A DNA stretch of 7,888 nucleotides from an uncultured Oscillospiraceae bacterium (GTDB taxonomy: Bacteria > Bacillota_A > Clostridia > Oscillospirales > Oscillospiraceae), in assembly GCA_900770015.1 (NCBI GenBank), contig CAAGIU010000510.1, positions 1 through 7,888 of the forward strand. The letters are read 5' to 3'. The translations under genes were made by a program, and so were the position numbers. The notes beneath the pieces were generated by a model. It did no database searches. It was not told the origin of the DNA and saw only the letters and a program-made list of their open reading frames with translations. Positions 6,958 to 7,888 of this stretch are shown here, piece after piece (the first letter of the stretch is position 1; every line of letters begins with the position of its first letter).

Positions 6958-7602
6958 TTGTTTGATGATCTGTTTTCCATGGATGGGAAATACGCCCGGG
7001 TGATGAACTGGCTGTGGGATGTAATTGTCCTGAGCCTTCTTTGGCTGCTGTGTTGCCTTCCGGTTGTGACCATCGGAGCATCCTCCACGGCTGCCTATTA
7101 TGCCGCGTCCAAGGTGATGCGGCACAAAACCGGAAAGGTGATTCCGGAATTCTTTTCTTCGTTTCGAACCAATCTGCGCCAGGGGACTCTCCTGACGGTG
7201 ATTCTTGGCGTTCTTTATGTGTTTGTACTGCTGGAATGTCTCTATGTATTCTCTGACCCGGCCATGCCCGGAGCGCTGCTGTGCGCGCTGTGCTTTTTTG
7301 CGGCAGCCATGACGGCTTTCTTTTCCTATCTGTGGGCCTGGCTGTCCCGGTTCTGCATGGGCAGCGCCGCCTTTGTCAAGACTGCCATAATCGTGACATT
7401 CCGGCATATTGGCCCGACAATCCTGCTGCTTCTGATTCAGGTGCTGGTTGCGGTGGGGATCTTCTTCATGCCCTGGGGGATTCTGATTTTTCCCGGTGTG
7501 GGCATCTTTGCCAGTACCTATCCCATGGAGAAGGTGCTCAAAACCTATACGCCTGCGGTTTCCGAAGACGATCCTGAAGCACAGAAGTGGTATTATCAAT
7601 AA
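6958..7602 (+). CDS. DUF624/YesL-family membrane protein
   Basis: This small membrane protein belongs to the DUF624 (YesL) family, frequent companions of CUT1 sugar importers in Firmicutes; its molecular role is not established. The signature 'LLWLLCCLPVVTIGASSTAAYYA' region lies at about residues 27-47, followed by the usual basic stretch and 'FFSSFRTNLRQGT'. About four membrane segments are visible, near residues 18-38, 77-99, 105-130 and 153-190. The start is uncertain. The frame is open from a GTG at 6928, inside the terminator stem and without a ribosome binding site; a GTG at 6949 is too close to 'AAAGGA'; the TTG at 6958 has AAAGGA 10 bases and GGAG 3 bases upstream and gives 'MFDDLFSMDGKY', the usual beginning of the family, hence my choice (214 residues). 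An ATG at 6979 lacks a binding site. Expression probably depends on readthrough of the upstream terminator. Confidence 0.85.
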   Translation: MFDDLFSMDGKYARVMNWLWDVIVLSLLWLLCCLPVVTIGASSTAAYYAASKVMRHKTGKVIPEFFSSFRTNLRQGTLLTVILGVLYVFVLLECLYVFSDPAMPGALLCALCFFAAAMTAFFSYLWAWLSRFCMGSAAFVKTAIIVTFRHIGPTILLLLIQVLVAVGIFFMPWGILIFPGVGIFASTYPMEKVLKTYTPAVSEDDPEAQKWYYQ

Positions 7603-7731
7603 AGGAATGTGTTTATCGGTTTCATTTCGCAAGTTGGAAAAATGTAATGTGCTTATCTGCTTTGCTCAGCAGGACAAAAAATTGTAGTTTGGCGAGCAAT
7701 GGTGCACGGAGCTGGTATGTTATGGAGCGAA
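7603..7731. other. Intergenic spacer without recognisable genes
   Basis: No coding frame with a credible start, no RNA gene and no good terminator is visible in these 129 bases. There is a weak dyad, TTGCTC at 7662-7667 with GAGCAA at 7694-7699, around the AT-rich 'GGACAAAAAATTGTAGTTT', but no T-run follows the stem. The stretch separates the DUF624 gene from the palindromic element to the right. Confidence 0.5.
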
Positions 7732-7888
7732 GCGACCTTGGCTCTCCCTATGGGAGAGCTGTCAGCCGAACAGGCTGACTGAGAGGGTACTCCGTTGGAT
7801 GGTTGGGCAGAGCCTATTGGAACGTGGGACCCTCTCAGACTGCCCCTTACGGGGCAGCCAGCTCTCCCATAGGGAGAGCCAAGGTCGC
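7732..7888. mobile_element. MITE-like palindromic element with 29-bp terminal inverted repeats (right edge at window end)
   Basis: The 29 bases at 7732-7760 are the exact reverse complement of 7860-7888, the last bases of the window, so the element is at least 157 bp and may extend beyond. Each arm is itself a hairpin: GCTCTCCC at 7741-7748 pairs with GGGAGAGC at 7752-7759. Nested inside are GTCAGCC/GGCTGAC (7761-7767 with 7773-7779), CTGCCCC/GGGGCAG (7840-7846 with 7851-7857) and TGAGAGGGT/ACCCTCTCA (7780-7788 with 7829-7837). The core 7789-7828 has no symmetry and no open frame, so there is no transposase. I recall 'CCTTGGCTCTCCC...GGGAGAGC' elements being frequent in Oscillospiraceae genomes. 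Any target duplication cannot be checked because the right flank is missing. Confidence 0.75.

Noticed and set aside
5320..7632. 770-codon open frame on the - strand across the binding-protein and DUF624 genes
   Set aside because: Same artefact: codon-aligned shadow of two well-recognised genes, crossing a terminator, with a product of low-complexity composition.
7587..7778. 63-codon frames between the DUF624 gene and the palindromic element
   Set aside because: They overlap the gene end or run into the inverted repeat, lack credible ribosome binding sites and have no recognisable product.
7732..7888. CRISPR-like repeat array
   Set aside because: There are only two arms, in inverted rather than direct orientation, with no regular spacers.

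Overview
The window reads as a piece of a Clostridia chromosome, most likely a gut member of the Oscillospiraceae/Ruminococcaceae. Four things point that way: signal peptides of the 'KLLALVLAVVMVLSL' style; strong Gram-positive ribosome binding sites; heavy use of CTG, GTT and GGC codons with near absence of TTA, CTA and TCA; and, at the right edge, a palindromic element of a kind I recall being scattered through such genomes. Genus cannot be fixed from the sequence alone. All genes are on the + strand.

Layout. (1) 1-1647: 3' part of a large DUF5696-type protein, probably a TIM-barrel, glycosidase-like protein. (2) 1660-2565 and 2584-3582: the two membrane permeases of a CUT1-type carbohydrate ABC importer. 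(3) 3583-3704: a 122-nt structured gap. (4) 3705-5441: a secreted protein with an N-terminal carbohydrate-binding-like domain and three tandem copies of a domain of about 115 residues. (5) 5485-6870: the family 1 solute-binding protein of the importer. (6) 6883-6938: an imperfect hairpin followed by an intrinsic terminator. (7) 6958-7602: a DUF624/YesL-type membrane protein. (8) 7732-7888: a MITE-like inverted repeat whose right arm runs into the window end.

Functionally this is one glycan or oligosaccharide uptake locus. The binding protein captures the sugar outside the cell, the two permeases carry it in, and the YesL-type protein is a usual companion of this transporter family. The DUF5696 protein may process the substrate. 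The secreted repeat protein probably holds the same glycan near the surface. No ATPase is encoded here, as is common for CUT1 importers of Firmicutes, which share an MsmK/MsiK-type ATPase encoded elsewhere. No regulator is visible either.

The least explained parts are the triple-repeat secreted protein placed between permeases and binding protein, the terminator that sits inside the leader of the DUF624 gene, the absence of a lipobox on the binding protein, and a Pro-to-Arg change in the EAA loop of the second permease.
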